A stretch of DNA of 64,000 bases from Russula earlei (Eukaryota; Basidiomycota; Agaricomycetes; Russulales; Russulaceae): NCBI GenBank assembly GCA_025769875.1, contig JAGFNK010000011.1, forward strand, positions 248,001 to 312,000. Direction: 5' to 3'. The stretch's first letter is position 1. Every line of letters starts with the position of its first letter. Under the pieces are notes generated by a model. That model saw only the letters and a program-made list of their open reading frames with translations. It had not been told where the DNA came from and did not search any database. The position numbers and the translations under genes are program-made. Below, one piece after another: positions 25,243-36,470 of the stretch.

Positions 25243-26257
25243 TTATAGATCTTTGGTATGGGGTGAACGGGATCTACTGTCCCTGATATCATCCCGACTA
25301 TGACTTCGACGGCCTCTGCTGTAGGATCTGGTACGACTCCGACCCCTGGAGTAAGAGGAGTATGACGGCGATCGCGAGCGGGGGGAACGTGAGCGAGAAC
25401 GAGACCGAGACCGACTGAAAGACCGGGACCGAGACCGGGACCTGGATCTGGACCTGGACCGAGAGGGCGTCCTGGACCCAGAGCGACTCGAGCGTACGGA
25501 GGAAGAGTAAGACCTTGAGCGACCCTTGCGACCGTACCTGCCGCGCTCGTAGCTGGGGGACCTCCGCCTAGGGCCCACCGCGCCACCGCGCCGGATGGGG
25601 GACCGAGACCGCGACCGAGAACGAGAACGCGTGCGCGGACGGTATACGTCCCGCGGTGGGGGAGGCCGACGTGGGGGAGGCGGCCTGCGGTAGGGGGCGT
25701 CGTTGTAGCTGCGAGGGAAGTCCCTCTCCCGACGCTGGAATCGGGGCGGTGGCGAGCGCGAGCGCGAGGGAGAAAGAGAGCGGGGGCCGCTCGCGATCGC
25801 GCCCGTTTCGCGGGCGGTAGGAGGGAGGAGGGGGGGAGCGCGAGCGCGTTCGGAGGGGCGCGTCGGAGAGCTCGACCTTGAGCACCGCGCCGTCGAGTTG
25901 GCCTCCGTTCATGTGGGACACGGCGGTGCGAGCGGAGGCCGCGTCGGCGTATTCCAGGGATGCCTTTCCTTTGTTTTGACCGGCTGGGGAAGGATATTTT
26001 GGTTAGAAGAAAGAGAGACACGACGTTCGACGAGTGACAAGAGGGGGAAAGCACACACATTTGACGTAGGTGGGAAGATCGATTTTTACCACTTCGCCAT
26101 AGAAGCCAAAGATAGACTGGAGGTGGGCCACGACGACGTTGCGCGTAAGATTGGCGACGACTATGACCTTGGCATCCGACTTTTCGTCCAACGGTTTTTC
26201 CACGTCCACGTCGACATCGCGCGACTGGGAGGAAGCTGATCGTCCCCTTGTCGACAT
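25243..26257 (-). CDS. RNPS1: RNPS1-like RRM/RS splicing factor (apparent 1-nt frameshift)
   Basis: Exon 1 26257-26059, intron 75 nt, exon 2 from 25983. One RRM: KVIVVANLTRNVVVAHL, FGFYGEVVKIDLPTYVK, then GQNKGKASLEYADAASARTA and MNGGQLDGAVLKVELS. It is followed by an Arg/Ser-rich tail of many SR/RS dipeptides ending at 25243. The RRM frame runs one base out of phase with the tail at a G-run on the plus strand (25782-25786). Removing one base joins GRDRERP to an RS-rich continuation. As written, the RRM frame ends at 25568 with a non-RS tail. Known role: splicing activation and exon-junction/ASAP complex. It converges on RPC1 with 173 bp between stop codons. Confidence 0.82.
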
Positions 26258-27004
26258 CGTTGAAATGGCAGTCGAGTCTTGAGTTCGGTGCCACACGACA
26301 ACCGTGACATCTCGTGACAGCAGACTCGGGCGTGATGCATCTAGCTTGGTCGGCTCTCTCTCATCACGACATGATACTACATTCCCCTGGCACGTTGACT
26401 TGTAGTTCACCTTGCATGCATTGTATTCGTTCATACCGGAGATGCCAGAATGATCTTCGGCTATTCAAGGTTGTGTTGCACGCACAACCTGCCGCAGGTT
26501 CCCAATAAATCAGGTCCGATGCCCCCCGCTAGTTAATGACGTGGGCTTGGGCCCCCAGCGCCTCGTCCACAGCTTTTAACCCGTCAAGGCATCTCGAAAC
26601 CGTGCAAAACCATGACACGCCTCGATGGCCTTGATTTGTAATTCATAAATTGGTTCTCAGTAACAGCTCTTTCCAAGTTCGAGATGGCCTTTAGTAGATA
26701 TTTGCATCGATACTCGCATGATAAGTCGCGAGGATGTGACTTCCCGTCATCAAGTTCCGCCAAATACCCTACTACGACCTCGTTCCTATCATCATTTTGT
26801 TAGGCCAACGGTGGAAGCGATTGGGCACCAACTCAACCTCTGACATTGTGCATGACATCCTCTCTAAAATTCAAGGGGAAAGTCAATGAGGGTCTTTTAA
26901 CACAAAAATAGCATGAACAGAAAATTTGATATTCAATTTGGTGCACAAGTTCTGTCCATCCAATACCTGGGTAAGTTACATAGGCTGTCTGAAATCTAGG
27001 TCAC
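26258..27004. other. Intergenic spacer
   Basis: 747 bp between the RNPS1-like start and the C2H2 gene stop, both on the minus strand. It should hold the RNPS1 promoter and the C2H2 3' UTR. No coding, repeat or RNA signal recognised. Confidence 0.5.
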
Positions 27005-28628
27005 CTATCGTGTAGACTGAACTAAACAAGTTTCTTGTGAATTCCGTTTACAAAGAGCGGGCACGTGCGCCCTCTTCGAAACAGGCTCTGACCAAACAGT
27101 CATCTCCGGACTCCGCTGGCGCTTTCCACGCTGCTCCTGAGCAGTCGTGTCGTGCGCGCGTCTCACATGTCGGGTCAGGAGATCCTGTCGGGCAAACCTA
27201 GACGCCGGGGGTGGGCAATGTCGGCAGACGAAGGGCTTCAAGCCCGAGTGGCCGGCTTCGTGACGCTTGCATTCGTTTCGGCGCAAGAACGTCATGTGGC
27301 TGTGAAAAAAAAAAGGCTGTCAGCCTACCCCCGTCTGTGCGAATGGATAGAAGCGCAGCAACCAGTGGCGACAGGCAAACGGACGCTCGTTGACGTGTGA
27401 GCATATGTGGACCATGATGTGATCTCTCCTCTTGTTGAACCTGTGCGCAGCCGGAGATGTAGCACCGATAGTCTTCTATCGCCTTCCCGTCTTTGTTCAG
27501 CTTTCCCGCGTACTTGGAAAGCCAGTGACGATCGAGGCTCCGACCCGGGTATCTGCGCCGGTATCTATTGACCCTGCGTTGCAGATCGTATTCGCTAACA
27601 CCTTCGTGCATGTTGAGCGCTGGCGTGTCAGGAGAAACAACATGATACTTCGCATAACCGTTCGAAGGAGGTAGGTTTAGGGGAGACGTCAATGCAGTGC
27701 CGACGGCAGAAACGTTGTTGGACGCAAGATCTCTCAAAACTCCTACGGGCGTAGCAAACACGCTTCCGGGGCTTCGACCACAGTCAGACTCAGCAGACAT
27801 TACATCAGGAGGTGGCTGCACACTCGGTTGGTCAGAAGATACATGAGACGACACGTAGCCTCTTCTAGGGATCAAAGTTTGGCTGGGCGACAGACAGGTT
27901 GTAACGAGAATGCGACCGAAATGAATGCGCTCGACAACCTGGAGCAAGGTCGTGTCCATAGTACTATGGGGGCCCACCGCGTTTGTTGATGGCGACTGTG
28001 TCCGCGGAGCCGCAAGCACGGCTGGGTCGATAGCGGTGGATGTCTCAGGAACTGTTAAGGCCACGCTAAACGAGTTCAGACACGCGGAGGTGTCTGGGGG
28101 CCGATGTAGAGCATCAGGTGCGGATAGGAATTGGGGCGGGGCGGGCGACGGCCGACACGGAGCATCCGAAGGGGCGGGCGACGACGAGGGATTTATGATC
28201 CAGTCTCTGATCGAGAAGTCTGAAGATGACGTGTTGAAATCTGCATCAAGGACCAGGTGGTCATTTTCGAGGACCGGAGTGCATCGCAGACGCAAATCCC
28301 CAGCGGGGGATACGGCGTTCAACGCAGGGGAAGGCCGAGGCGAGTCCAAGAACAGAGGCGGGCGCTCAAGGGAAGGATGGTCACGATCAATGGGAATCCC
28401 AGAGCTGTCCACATGAGACAAAGAGTCAGAACTACGACTGAACAGGATCCCGAGACCGATTTGCGTTTCTCTGTGAGAGCCAGGTTTCCCCGAGAAGGAG
28501 CAGGGCGCGAAGCAGGGGGCGTTGGACTGCAGGTCATCGAAGGGTGGCGTCGCTAGGGGCGGAATGAAGTCCGAGGCCTGAAATGCAAGAGCAGAATGTC
28601 CTGGCGATGTAGAGATAGTGTATATCAT
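27005..28628 (-). CDS. C2H2 zinc-finger transcription factor (apparent 1-nt frameshift)
   Basis: ATG at 28628. Exon 1 28628-27363, intron 63 nt (with a long T-run before the acceptor), exon 2 27299-27005. About 380 residues of Ser/Pro-rich sequence precede the fingers. The fingers sit at the C-terminus: RCYISGC...RRDHIMVHICSH, then PFACRHC|HMTFLRRNECKRHEAGH (split by the intron), then PFVCRHC...LTRHVRRAH. Finger 1 is out of phase: the frame from GCAQ must shift by one base (about 27440 on the plus strand) to reach FNKRRDHIMVH. The exons total 1561 nt, one too many. No specific orthologue recognised. It diverges from the next gene across 92 bp. Confidence 0.8.
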
Positions 28629-28720
28629 AGCGATGTTGTTGTTGAGTCCGAGTTCAACTCGTTGGTTTGTGGTCAACCGAGGTGTTTGCCGAGGCGGCCG
28701 GTGACGCGACACGACTTGAA
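28629..28720. promoter_or_regulatory. Compact bidirectional promoter (C2H2 factor / CBR-like)
   Basis: 92 bp between divergent ATGs. Shared promoter inferred from spacing alone. Confidence 0.5.
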
Positions 28721-29919
28721 ATGATTCGCTCTCACCTCCTACGCACCACGCGCACACCCGCCTGCCTTCTCTCAACGTCAGCTTCGACCGGCTCCCCCCC
28801 ACCGTCTCGTCGCTTGCGCCTATCCTCTCTCGTGTTCCTTACATCTGCTGGTGTGCTCATCTCATCGTATTTCCTTTGGCCCTCCAAGTACCGCGGTCGC
28901 GCGACCTTCAGTCACCAACCGCTATCCCCTAGTCATTTCATCCCTGTCACCGTCTCTGAGAAATCTCACGCTGGACCTGACTTGGTCGTTCTGACGCTAC
29001 TCATACCCCCCGATTCTCATCCCTCGGACAAAAACGCTCCATCGTTTGATACAATCTGGTCAATATTTATCAAAGACGATGACATTCAAGTCGAAAGACC
29101 ATATACTCCGTTGTTTGGCCTCGGCGAGGAGGGTGATATCAAACTTTGGGTCAAGAGATATCCAAGAGGTGAAGTAGGGAGGTGGTTGCATACCAAGCAG
29201 GCCGGGGATACCATCGAAATTCGCGGTCCGATGAAGACTTTCCCGTTCCAGGGAGGAAAATGGGACGAGGTTGTCATGGTAAGGGCTTTCCCTGACTTTT
29301 TTTTTTTTTTCACTTTTCTTACTTCTCTTTACAGATATCTGGAGGAACAGGGTTTTCGCCCTTCCATCAGTTGTTGTTTCACCATCTTCTCCACAGCGAT
29401 GTCACCGCACGCACACGCTTCACACTTCTTCATGCGTCCCGCAGTCCGGCAGAGCTCCCACCTTTAACCCTTTTACAACCTCTGATCGACTTCGCCATTG
29501 CGCATCCTGAATACCTTCGCCTGGAGTTATTCGTAGATAGCACATCTGGAGCGCCATGGCCCGAGAGCGTCGCGAAACATCTGAAAGTCGGGAGAGTAGA
29601 CAGATTCTCCATCGCACACGCTCTTGGAATCTCTGATGGGGCTCGGTCGTGGTTTTCTTGGTTCACAAACCTCTGGACGAGGGAACAGCCAAATGTTGGG
29701 GACAGCGATATCAGGAGGAAGAATGTACTTGTGCTGGTATGTGGGCCTGAGAGGTATGTCCCTCGGAACTCGACCTCGGTCACATCCGCTGATGAGATAC
29801 CAATATTCAGGATGGTAGCTGCCATTGCTGGCCCATATGGCAAGAATTACTCCCAGGGGAAGGTCGGCGGTGTGTTAGCGGAGCTGGGATTCACGGCGGG
29901 GCAGGTCTGGAAACTCTGA
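28721..29919 (+). CDS. NADH-cytochrome b5 reductase-like FAD/NAD oxidoreductase
   Basis: Exons 28721-29278 and 29335-29919 give 380 residues. The N-terminus is Arg/Ser/Thr-rich (MIRSHLLRTTRTPACLLSTS), like a mitochondrial presequence. A hydrophobic segment follows (LSSLVFLTSAGVLISSYFLW). The ferredoxin-reductase-type core has the FAD motif ERPYTPL, a GEVGRWLHTKQAGDTIEIRGP block and the NAD-binding GGTGFSPFHQLL, with CGPERYVP near the end. Mitochondrial membrane anchoring is inferred; the electron acceptor is unknown. Parts of this gene from about 28902 onward, and its 3' flank, recur with stops in chimeric pseudogenes at 39372-40455 and 60042-61121. A MITE and a retroposon sit 135 and 725 bp downstream of its stop. 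Confidence 0.88.
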
Positions 29920-30051
29920 TGAAACAGCTTTCGTTACGTATTGTTCGTGCTGCTGAGATACACGAGCAGAGCACCCGAGTGCAACTCTGTCATCCCACAC
30001 CCCTTTACTATATGGTATAACGTACGCCGCACTGCGGCCGGTTCGAGAAAG

Positions 30052-30620
30052 TAAGGCCCCTTTTACCAACCGAGAATTCTTGAATCTTGAACTTGAACTT
30101 GGATTTCGGGATTTTCTGGGAGTGACAGGAATGACAGGTGTGATGTAAGTGACATAATAAACTAATATGAGTCAATTTCAAATATGAGTTATTTTCCGGT
30201 GTGATTTGCTGGGTTTACATGTGATATGTAAAATATTTTTTCTAACCCTTCCTTCCACTCCTTCCAAGTGGGGTATTGCAAGCATGTCATTAAGGTTGCA
30301 AGCATGTCATTAAGGCAGAATATGTGTCACCAATGTGTGGGTGCACATCTTTGTGCACATTTTGTATGTGCAGCTCTGGTGAAAATGGGGCTGCAAGCAC
30401 CCAGATGTTGAGCTCGAGTCAGACAAGTTTGACGCTGACACATCATGTGTAACCCCATATATGCAAATATGCAAATGACAACATAAAATAATGAATATTA
30501 ATTTATTATATACATCATATCACTTACATCACTCCTGTCACTCCTGTCACTCCCGGAAAATCCAGAAATCCAAGTTCAAGTTCAAGATTCAAGAATTCTC
30601 AGTTGGTAAAAGGGGCCTAA
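30052..30620. mobile_element. 563-bp MITE with long TIRs and TAA target duplication (PIF/Harbinger-like)
   Basis: Element 30055-30617, starting GGCCCCTTTTACCAA and ending with its reverse complement. The terminal repeats extend about 120 bp with few mismatches. TAA flanks both ends (30052-30054 and 30618-30620), the 3-bp TWA duplication expected of PIF/Harbinger elements. There is no transposase coding. A 20-bp unit (TTGCAAGCATGTCATTAAGG) is repeated in tandem near 30280. The related flank in chimeras A and B (around 40400 and 61068) lacks the insert, giving an empty site. Confidence 0.85.
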
Positions 30621-30629
30621 TTTCCCAAT

Positions 30630-31566
30630 GAGAGACACGTGGTCTTTTTTTTTTTTTTTTGGAAAGTGTTTATTCTGGTAGTTAAGTATGGTAACTACTC
30701 AGAATAAGTGTTAGATAGCAGGAGAAAAAAGGTTCAGCCCTATCTAACGCACTGTAGCCGGTGCGCAGACCGGGTGTGAGGGTAAAATGCACTTATGCAC
30801 GACCCCATTAGGGGACAGTGTGGGACTCAGGGCACCTAGCCTGGGGGGTGGGGCTAAGGTGACCTCCTACCCACTAAAACCTCATGGAATGAGAGCCAGT
30901 TCGTTGGGAGTTCCATGGTTTTCTTGAGGAGGTGTTCCCAGGTATCCTTAACTAATTGGCAGGACCCTTTATCTCTTATAATTTTGGTTGTGGTAATTTT
31001 GTCGTCGGTAATTCTCGTGTTGATGATACATAACCACCTCGCGCTGGGAGGTGGAGAGGGGGGGAAGTTGTGGAGGCGAGTTCTGTGTGAAGGGGTAACA
31101 AAGGGAGCTGAGTTTCATTGGATGAAAGGGAACTGAGGGCGGGGATTGGAAGTGAAAAGGCCTCGTGGTGGCATGGGTGTGGTGTGGTGGCATGGAGGAT
31201 GGGGTAGGAGGGAGTGGTTGGCAGGTTGGCCATGAGTGTAGCATTCTGTTCTCAGTGGGAGGGTGGGACATGGGAGTCCATTGTAGAGGGTGGGCGTGTT
31301 GACTGACCCGATGGGGGTTGAATGCATGGTAGTGCAGGCATCATGTTATATTTGTATCACTGTTTAGTGGTAATGCTTTACTGGGGTAGGCAGTTTAATG
31401 TAGGGATGTAGTGTTATTGTCTTTGTCGGGGGCCGTTGTTGGCCGTGGCTCAGATGGGTGGTTCTGACCTTGCAGAGCCCACTGTCGTCTTCATTGTTGC
31501 CCATCCTCGCCCCGGTTTTACCGTGGGAAAATCCGCACCTAGTGGTGGTGAGAGAGACACGTGGTC
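30630..31566 (-). mobile_element. 907-bp minus-strand retroposon with poly(A) tail and 15-bp target-site duplication
   Basis: The insert is 30645-31551. It is bounded by identical copies of GAGAGACACGTGGTC at 30630-30644 and 31552-31566. The plus strand starts with a T-run; on the minus strand this is a poly(A) tail preceded by AATAAACACTTTCC. A poly(A) tail, a polyadenylation signal and a long direct duplication indicate target-primed reverse transcription (LINE, SINE or LINE-mobilised transcript). I found no reverse-transcriptase coding, so it is non-autonomous or 5'-truncated. The family is unidentified. Confidence 0.8.
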
Positions 31567-31643
31567 GATGTTTCTGCTGTTTACATGTAACGGTCCGGTT
31601 TTTCCGTTCGCGCCACGCGGTGGCTGCACGTCCAATTTGACAA

Positions 31644-34612
31644 TCATGCGAGAATGGATTGAGCTGGGGATGCGTTACTGTGCGTGATGAGGTTGGAAGA
31701 GTGGAGGCCTGAAAGAAGTGCGATTTGTAGATCAGGCGAGTACCTGTTTTTGGAAATAAGAAAGTGTGAAGTCCAAGTTTGCGATAAGTTGGAGCCGCCA
31801 AAGTCAATGTAGTCCGTTCTACATCAGCAAAAACACAAGATAATTTATGGCTTTTTTGACTTTTTAGCTTTATAGGGAGTATTTCTAAAGTTGAAAGTTT
31901 GTAAAGTAGTAAAGCACCATTCAAGCCTCCATAAAGCCAGGAAAGGTAGTAAAGTTTGTAAAGTCTGTTAAAGTCCCTAGTACTGGATTGGCACGGGCCG
32001 GGTATTTTTTCGGGGTGCTGTGTTGTTGTAGCCAGGTATGTCGCTGGTAGTCGTCCCCGCACTCATCTTCAGTAGTTGTTCGTGTGCTCGTCTCACCTGA
32101 GGTCGTGGCCCAGTAACACCCACCACCACCACTGTGAGCCAGTGCTCGCATGGCGGAAGGGGGGGTGCCAGGTCGAGCCTCGCCCATCGTTGGAGAGGGG
32201 CTAGGATGTGGTTCCTGCCCTCCATTGTGCTGGTCCTCACTGTCTTGTCATCGTCCTTCCCCCCTGTCGCCATTAGCACCCACGCTCCCCCCCCTCCCGT
32301 TGTCATGCCCCTTCTGTTGTCATCGGTGTCGTCTGGTCCTGGTCCTCGCTCTTGTTGTTCTCGTCCTTCCCCTCCTCGTCGTCCCTGCGTTGTCAGTGTT
32401 GTCCAGTCGTCATCGCTCCCCCGTCTTCGTCTCATCTCTTGTCTCCCGTCTCCCATCCCCTCGCCGTTTCCACCCCGCGAGCAGTCGCTCGCGGCTGTGG
32501 TTGGGGGTGCTGTGGTGTTGGTCGTTGTCGGTGTTGGTGTCGTTGTCGTTGTCGTGTCGTTTGAGTATCCTCATCGTCCCCTTGTCCTCCCCCTCTCGTT
32601 GTTGTGCCCCTTCTCTTTCCCCTGCTCCTCCCCATAGTAAAGCTTCGTAACTAAAAAATTGTTAGTAAAAAGAACATGAAATGAGCAAAGAAAAAAAAAA
32701 CTTACCGGTGGCCCAAGAGGCGTCTCTTCTGCCTTTTTTCATTTGGTTTACCTCATCTCTCGTTGTCTCCCCGTCATCTCGTCGTTCCATGGTTGCGTTG
32801 TCGTTCCGTTTCATCTGGTGCACGTTGCCGTTCCGTTGCTGTTTTGTAGTTGTACCCGTTCCCACCCTGCAAGCAGTTGCTCGCAGCGGTTCTGGGTGCC
32901 TGTGTGGTGACTGTGGCAGCCGTCGTCGTTTGATCGTCGTGGTTTTGGCATTGTGGTGTTGTTATACCATAGATAGAACCTAAATGGAAAAAAAGTGTCA
33001 GTTTAAACAAAACAACAAAGAACATAAAAAAAACTTAAACTGACCTCACATCCCGTTTAGGGATCAAACAGCGTGCAGACTCGCCCACCCAGGTACGGTG
33101 GTCGACCGAGTCCTTCGACGTTTGCAAAAGAGATGTAGCCGTCGATGGTACGTAGGCTGGCAGAGGCACCCCGTGCATCAAAAGCCGGTGGTGTTGGAGG
33201 TGGCATTACTTATTGTCTCTGCCAGTCGGATTGTGGCTGTGACTGTTGGGTTTGATGAGGGCGGATCGGTAATGGCACAGCCGTCATGGGGTGCGTATGG
33301 TTCTGAGGGAAATCCCGTGTAGTTGCCATGTGCAACAATGATTCTGGGAGGATACTGTAGGACGGCAGTGAAGGTGACGGTGAGGGCGTCAAGGGTTGGT
33401 GGTTAGGAGTAGAAGGAAGGGACGATGACTAGTGGAAGATAGGTCAGCGTGGTGTACGATAGTATCCCAGAAATGGATGGAAGGGAGGTATCAAGGGACG
33501 ATAGTAGGATAGAGCGACAGAAACGATGGCAGGGAGGGCGTGCCCACGCGTATACGTGGCGGAAGCTAATCGGGTACTTACCCTCAGTGAACTCCACGTT
33601 GACTCACGGTCTGCCTGGTGATCACACTTTTGTGCAGCGGCCGTACTGCTGCAAAGATAGCTCTCAAAGGGGTTTTGGGGCGCTGCATTGTGGTATGGGG
33701 AATTGATGTGGCAAATGGGTACAATGGTGATTTCTCTATAAGACCAGACACATGGATAAGAGACTGCACGTCGGCGGAACTGGTAGAGGGGTGTTGGGAA
33801 CAGTGGGGTACGGGTGGCTGTCGGTGGCTGTTGTTCATCTTCCCCATAAACGCACATGTTTGGCGACATTTGGTCCGGCGACCATCATACCTGCCATACC
33901 ATATGACGCCATTTGTGAATCCCCGTTGAATATGGCTGTCCACCTGCAATCATCTTTGTCACGGTAAGTCCTGTGTTTATTCTGGCTCTCCCTTGGACTC
34001 AACAATGCAGTTGGAGCATGCAGTCTGAGCATTTGAAACTGGAGAATTTCAAGACCCAGGGCCATTTAATTCTAACTACAAGGCCCTCCTTACCGAATAC
34101 CTTGAAAGCGTGAACATGTTCAACAAATGGGATGACTTTTATGTAGCATGTGACTGATCAAAAACTGTGTGGTGGAAGTCTAGCTGCAGATATGTCACAA
34201 ACCGACATTGGACAGAGGGCTCTTAACTTTAGCAGTATCCCCATAAATTGGTCAATAGCCCTAAGGCTGGATGATGTGACTTTCCAACTTTTGAGAACTT
34301 TACAGAACTTAGGCAGCTTTCTCAACTTTCTTGGCTACATAGTTGATATTTGGGTCATGACTTTCTAGAATTAGGGTCAGTCCAAGCGACCGTTGACTTA
34401 TCAACTTTTTTGACTCTATAAAGACTTTATAAAGCTGAAAAAGATTTATGTGTTTTTCCTGATGTAGCAAATAGACGTGAAATACGTCTGCAGGGTAGAG
34501 TCAGGGGAAGAGCCATTAGCTTACTGCCGTTGCAGGCCGCCGTGAAAGCAAGTGCCGAGAGAATTCAAAGGACCTGTCTGGTTCTTGTCGTTTGTCGTAT
34601 AGTCCATGTAAC
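31644..34612. repeat. Dispersed repeat R, copy 1 (split by a TA-flanked element)
   Basis: 31644-31821 and 34465-34612 together correspond to 41811-42039 plus 48434-48580 (copy 2). Shared blocks include GATTGAGCTGGGGATGCG, TCCAAGTTTGC and GTCAGGGGAAGAGCCATTA. Copy 1 is interrupted by the element at 31822-34464; copy 2 is interrupted by a copia element. The nature of R is unknown. Confidence 0.75.
31822..34464. mobile_element. 2.6-kb TIR element with TA target duplication (Tc1/mariner-like, non-autonomous)
   Basis: Starts CATCAGCAAAAACAC and ends with the inverse of CATCAGGAAAAACAC. It is flanked by TA at 31820-31821 and 34465-34466. The other copy of repeat R reads straight through as GTTCTAGCAAATAG (about 42017-42030), an empty site with a single TA. 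TA duplication plus short TIRs fits the Tc1/mariner superfamily. The interior has no DDE transposase I can see; it contains G/T-rich low-complexity DNA (about 32200-32640) and partly repeated GAGCAGTCGCTCGCGG-like segments (32475 and about 32867). Confidence 0.7.
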
Positions 34613-35040
34613 CTAAAAACAGCTATTATGATACCTTTCGCTCTTCTCGTTTCTGCTGTTCACGTCACAATGGGCAGTAATGGTAACGACCGTTATACGA
34701 TCGAATGTTTGTAACTGGAAATAGTGTCGCCTTCTTTCTTGGTTGTTCGTTGACTCCCAGTTTCGAAGTGATTCAGATAGGTTCTCGAAAGCTCCAGAAA
34801 ACCCCAGTAGTTCATACGTCTATATAAACCGTGTAACTTGCTCAGTGTAGGGACAAGTCGAAAACCGCTGTTCTGCCTCTGTCCTCATCGACCCCCTGAC
34901 TCAATCCACTTATCTGGCACTGGCTCGCACGCGACGGCCGCATAGACTTACCACTTCACATCCTAATAATGTCGGTCAGGAAACTGAAAAGTGTCCTCTT
35001 TCCGTCACCTATCGCATGACCCTCGTCGCCACTCGCAGAT
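34613..35040. other. Spacer upstream of the Crinkler-like kinase gene
   Basis: 428 bp without coding. TATATAAACC at about 34821 could be a TATA-like promoter element for the gene starting at 35041. This is a motif match only. Confidence 0.35.
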
Positions 35041-35743
35041 ATGCAGGTCGGTCACGAAGACGATCTCGTCCTCAATTATTGGATACGTGACATAACTCTG
35101 GGCCCTTGGTCAATTCATCGGACGATACAAATTAGTGCGCCAGTTAAGGGAGATGATAAAGGCAGAAGTCCATCCTCGATTAAAAGAAGTTCTAGCAGAT
35201 CGGATATACGTTTGGCGGGTGAGTGTCTTCATTTCTGGGTGCAAGCTGTTTCAAAACATCCTGAAGGTCGATATCGATATCTCCTCCGACTCCGATAAGA
35301 ATATCAAGGCAAAATTTGAAAATTTGGTCTTGGAGGATGATCCTTTGTCGACAATGCGATGGTTGTCGGATGTGTTTGAGGGGCAACCCAATGAGTCCCA
35401 TCTCCATCTCGTCGTGCAAATATCACCTGAAGGTATGTCAATTCTGACAAATCAGACTTCTGAGAGCCGATTCTTACAGGATGCTTCAGAGGGATCACCT
35501 GCTCAGCAACAGCATTCGGGAACGTATTGGACTTGAAGATGATCACCCCTTGATTAGCTTTCGTGAACATTTGAGGCGCAAGCGCCGTTTTCAAGATTTC
35601 GTATGTGCCCCTCCTTTTTATCTTAATTTGGACCACCTGACTTGCCTTGTCATAGGAACCATGTGATTGCTTACGACAAGCCTTAGATTCATTCAGCACG
35701 TGGTTCGAGGTGGCCACCGCCTAATGAACTTGTATATTATCTT

Positions 35744-35943
35744 GTCACAGTGCACCTTTTTAAAAATGGGCGACTATCAGGACATAAAGAGTCACAAGAA
35801 CTCTCCTGCTTCCTTGACACAGTTGATAAAATTCCTGCTGCTCAATCAGGAATTTTATTGACTGTGTCAAGAAGGCAAGAGAGTTCTTACTTGTGACTCC
35901 TTGTTGTCTTGATAGTTGCCCATTCTTGAAAGGTGACTGTGAC
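35744..35943. mobile_element. 200-bp foldback hairpin (MITE-like)
   Basis: Two ~95-bp arms (start GTCACAGTGCACC, end GGTGACTGTGAC) pair almost throughout and meet at about 35840. It interrupts the Crinkler-like gene. No clear target duplication, so the family is open. Confidence 0.7.
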
Positions 35944-36187
35944 GTGAAACAGAAAGATATGTACCAATTGCGCATATAAATTATCTAATTTGAAGTGTTA
36001 AGCCGCAAGGGATGGCCCTTTCCTCTGATCGTCTCGACCGAAACAGACAAAGAGGTAGTCACAAGTATTACCCTATGAGCGATTTCCACATACGCATCGG
36101 GACTTTCCTCACCTTGTGGAGGTCAGCTCTGGCTCACCCGAAACGGACAAGTATTGAGTGTTACTGCAAGCGTCTTGTCTTGCACGG

Positions 36188-36470
36188 ACCACATCAGTTT
36201 CCAAACGCTGCAGATTGAATCGTTTGGAAACTAATGTGGTCAATACCTCGTCGGTTGATGTGTCGGGCTGATTGACAAGATGTTGGACAGCTTCAAAGTT
36301 AGAATTGACATATATTGCCATGACAGTGACCCCATTAGTTTCCAAACGCCGCAGATTGAATCGTTTGGAAACTAATGTAGTCACTGTCATGGCGATCTAT
36401 GTCAATTCTAGCTTTCAAGCTGTCCAACATCTTGTCAATCAGCCCAACACCTCAACCGACGAGGTATTGA
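36188..36470. repeat. Nested palindromes with a repeated 13-bp-stem hairpin
   Basis: 36240-36470 is a 231-bp palindrome centred near 36355. At its core is a hairpin, AGTTTCCAAACG...CGTTTGGAAACT, with loop CGCAGATTGAAT. The same hairpin also stands alone at 36188-36241. The two copies differ at a single loop base. Confidence 0.75.

Noticed and set aside
32134..32650. Overlapping 160-codon open frames rich in Ser/Pro/Val
   Set aside because: They come from G/T- and C-rich low-complexity DNA inside the TA element, are open in several frames at once, and show no domain.
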